NCBI GenBank assembly: GCA_903904275.1
Contig: CAIVBX010000327.1
Coordinates: forward strand, 1 to 7,156
Length of the DNA: 7,156 bases
Direction: 5' to 3'
Source of the DNA: an uncultured Pseudomonadota bacterium
GTDB lineage: Bacteria; Pseudomonadota; Gammaproteobacteria; Methylococcales; Methylomonadaceae
The notes under the pieces are model-generated. The model ran no database searches. It was not told the DNA's origin and worked only from the letters and a program-made list of their open reading frames with translations. Shown in pieces: positions 6,927-7,156 of this stretch. Positions within the stretch are counted from its first letter, which is position 1. Each line of letters opens with the position of its first letter. Made by a program: the position numbers and the translations under genes.

Positions 6927-6928
6927 TC

Positions 6929-6957
6929 TTGCAACATGGCGTGAAGTCGCTTATTCT
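6929..6957 (+). promoter_or_regulatory. Candidate promoter for tRNA-Ser
   Basis: TTGCAA (6929-6934) and TATTCT (6952-6957) are separated by exactly 17 bp, each matching 4 of 6 consensus bases. A GC-containing stretch (ACGCCC, 6960-6965) follows near the expected start, resembling the discriminators of growth-rate-controlled stable RNA promoters. The leader to the mature tRNA would be about 25 nt. It starts 3 bp after the uup stop. The boxes are weak enough that read-through from uup is an alternative. Confidence 0.35.
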
Positions 6958-6964
6958 TTACGCC
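6938..6964 (+). other. 9-bp hairpin between uup and tRNA-Ser (possible weak terminator or processing signal)
   Basis: GGCGTGAAG (6938-6946) pairs with CTTTACGCC (6956-6964) through nine pairs, including one G-U wobble, around a 9-nt loop. The following bases, CTTTCAAGC, give only a short broken U-run, so termination would be inefficient. It may instead let uup transcripts read into the tRNA. It overlaps the candidate tRNA promoter. Confidence 0.5.
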
Positions 6965-6989
6965 CTTTCAAGCAGTAAATCAGATAATT

Positions 6990-7077
6990 GGAGAGTTGGT
7001 CGAGTGGTCGATGGCGCACGCCTGGAAAGTGTGTGTACGGCAACGTACCGAGGGTTCGAATCCCTCACTCTCCGCCA
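6990..7077 (+). tRNA. tRNA-Ser, anticodon GGA, with encoded CCA
   Basis: This 88-nt class II tRNA has every arm complete. The acceptor GGAGAGT (6990-6996) pairs with ACTCTCC (7067-7073), followed by discriminator G7074 and CCA (7075-7077). The D stem is GTC/GGC (6999-7001 and 7013-7015). The anticodon stem CACGC/GTGTG (7017-7021 and 7029-7033) encloses the loop CTGGAAA, with anticodon GGA at 7024-7026 reading UCC and UCU. The long variable arm GTACG-GCAA-CGTAC (7035-7048) is diagnostic of serine tRNAs. The T stem is GAGGG/CCCTC with loop TTCGAAT (7055-7061). The anticodon and variable arms are nearly those of E. coli tRNA-Ser(GGA). Confidence 0.98.
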
Positions 7078-7111
7078 AACAAGCGTCCAACAAGATGCAA
7101 AGAAGTCTACA

Positions 7112-7144
7112 ATCCCACAAGTTTTATAGCTTAGTGGGTTTTTT
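7112..7144 (+). terminator. Rho-independent terminator downstream of tRNA-Ser
   Basis: CCCACAAG (7114-7121) pairs with CTT-A-GTGGG (7130-7138, A7133 bulged) around the 8-nt loop TTTTATAG, followed by six T (7139-7144). It lies 36 bp past the tRNA CCA end and would close that transcript. ACAAT (7109-7113) and ATTGT (7145-7149) form a further short inverted repeat just outside it. Confidence 0.8.
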
Positions 7145-7156
7145 ATTGTCTTGCAA

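Noticed and set aside
6896..7129. A + strand open frame starting at GTG 6896 and running through the tRNA
   Set aside because: It crosses the complete tRNA-Ser gene and overlaps the end of uup, so it cannot plausibly be a protein-coding gene.

Overview
This window looks like an ordinary chromosomal segment from an AT-rich gammaproteobacterium (roughly 40 % G+C by eye, not counted). The evidence is a pepA-holC gene pair (as in E. coli and relatives), an Uup-type ABC-F protein with its C-terminal domain, an Fe-type superoxide dismutase, a SURF1 gene next to a DUF2909 small membrane protein (a pairing I associate with gammaproteobacterial cytochrome c oxidase loci), and a tRNA-Ser very like E. 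coli tRNA-Ser(GGA). The genus cannot be fixed from this. A low-GC lineage such as Beggiatoa-like Thiotrichales or Moraxellaceae would fit, but that is a guess.

Layout: a truncated gene on the + strand (1-149) ends at a strong bidirectional terminator (157-195). It faces a three-gene minus-strand operon that reads surf1 -> pepA -> holC (2830 down to 199). surf1 and pepA are 21 bp apart; pepA and holC overlap by 8 bp. A 77-bp divergent intergenic region separates surf1 from a + strand DUF2909 gene (2908-3156). Then come sodB with its own terminator (3243-3885), a probable mdh-uup transcription unit (4017-6926), a 9-bp hairpin, tRNA-Ser(GGA) with encoded CCA (6990-7077), and a terminator near the right edge (7112-7144). 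All remaining gaps are shorter than 200 bp.

Functional picture: SURF1 and DUF2909 point to assembly of a haem-copper (aa3-type) terminal oxidase, although no oxidase subunit gene is in the window. Malate dehydrogenase (TCA cycle) and iron superoxide dismutase fit aerobic metabolism. PepA (peptide turnover), HolC (replication clamp-loader chi subunit), Uup (ribosome- or DNA-associated ABC-F ATPase) and tRNA-Ser are housekeeping genes.

I found no mobile element, CRISPR array, toxin-antitoxin pair, defence locus or clearly new system. The observations listed are modest: gene-order differences from well-known relatives, a translationally coupled overlap, a substitution in the malate dehydrogenase substrate loop, hairpins and inverted repeats, and a tRNA 3' end worth checking as an integration site just beyond the window.
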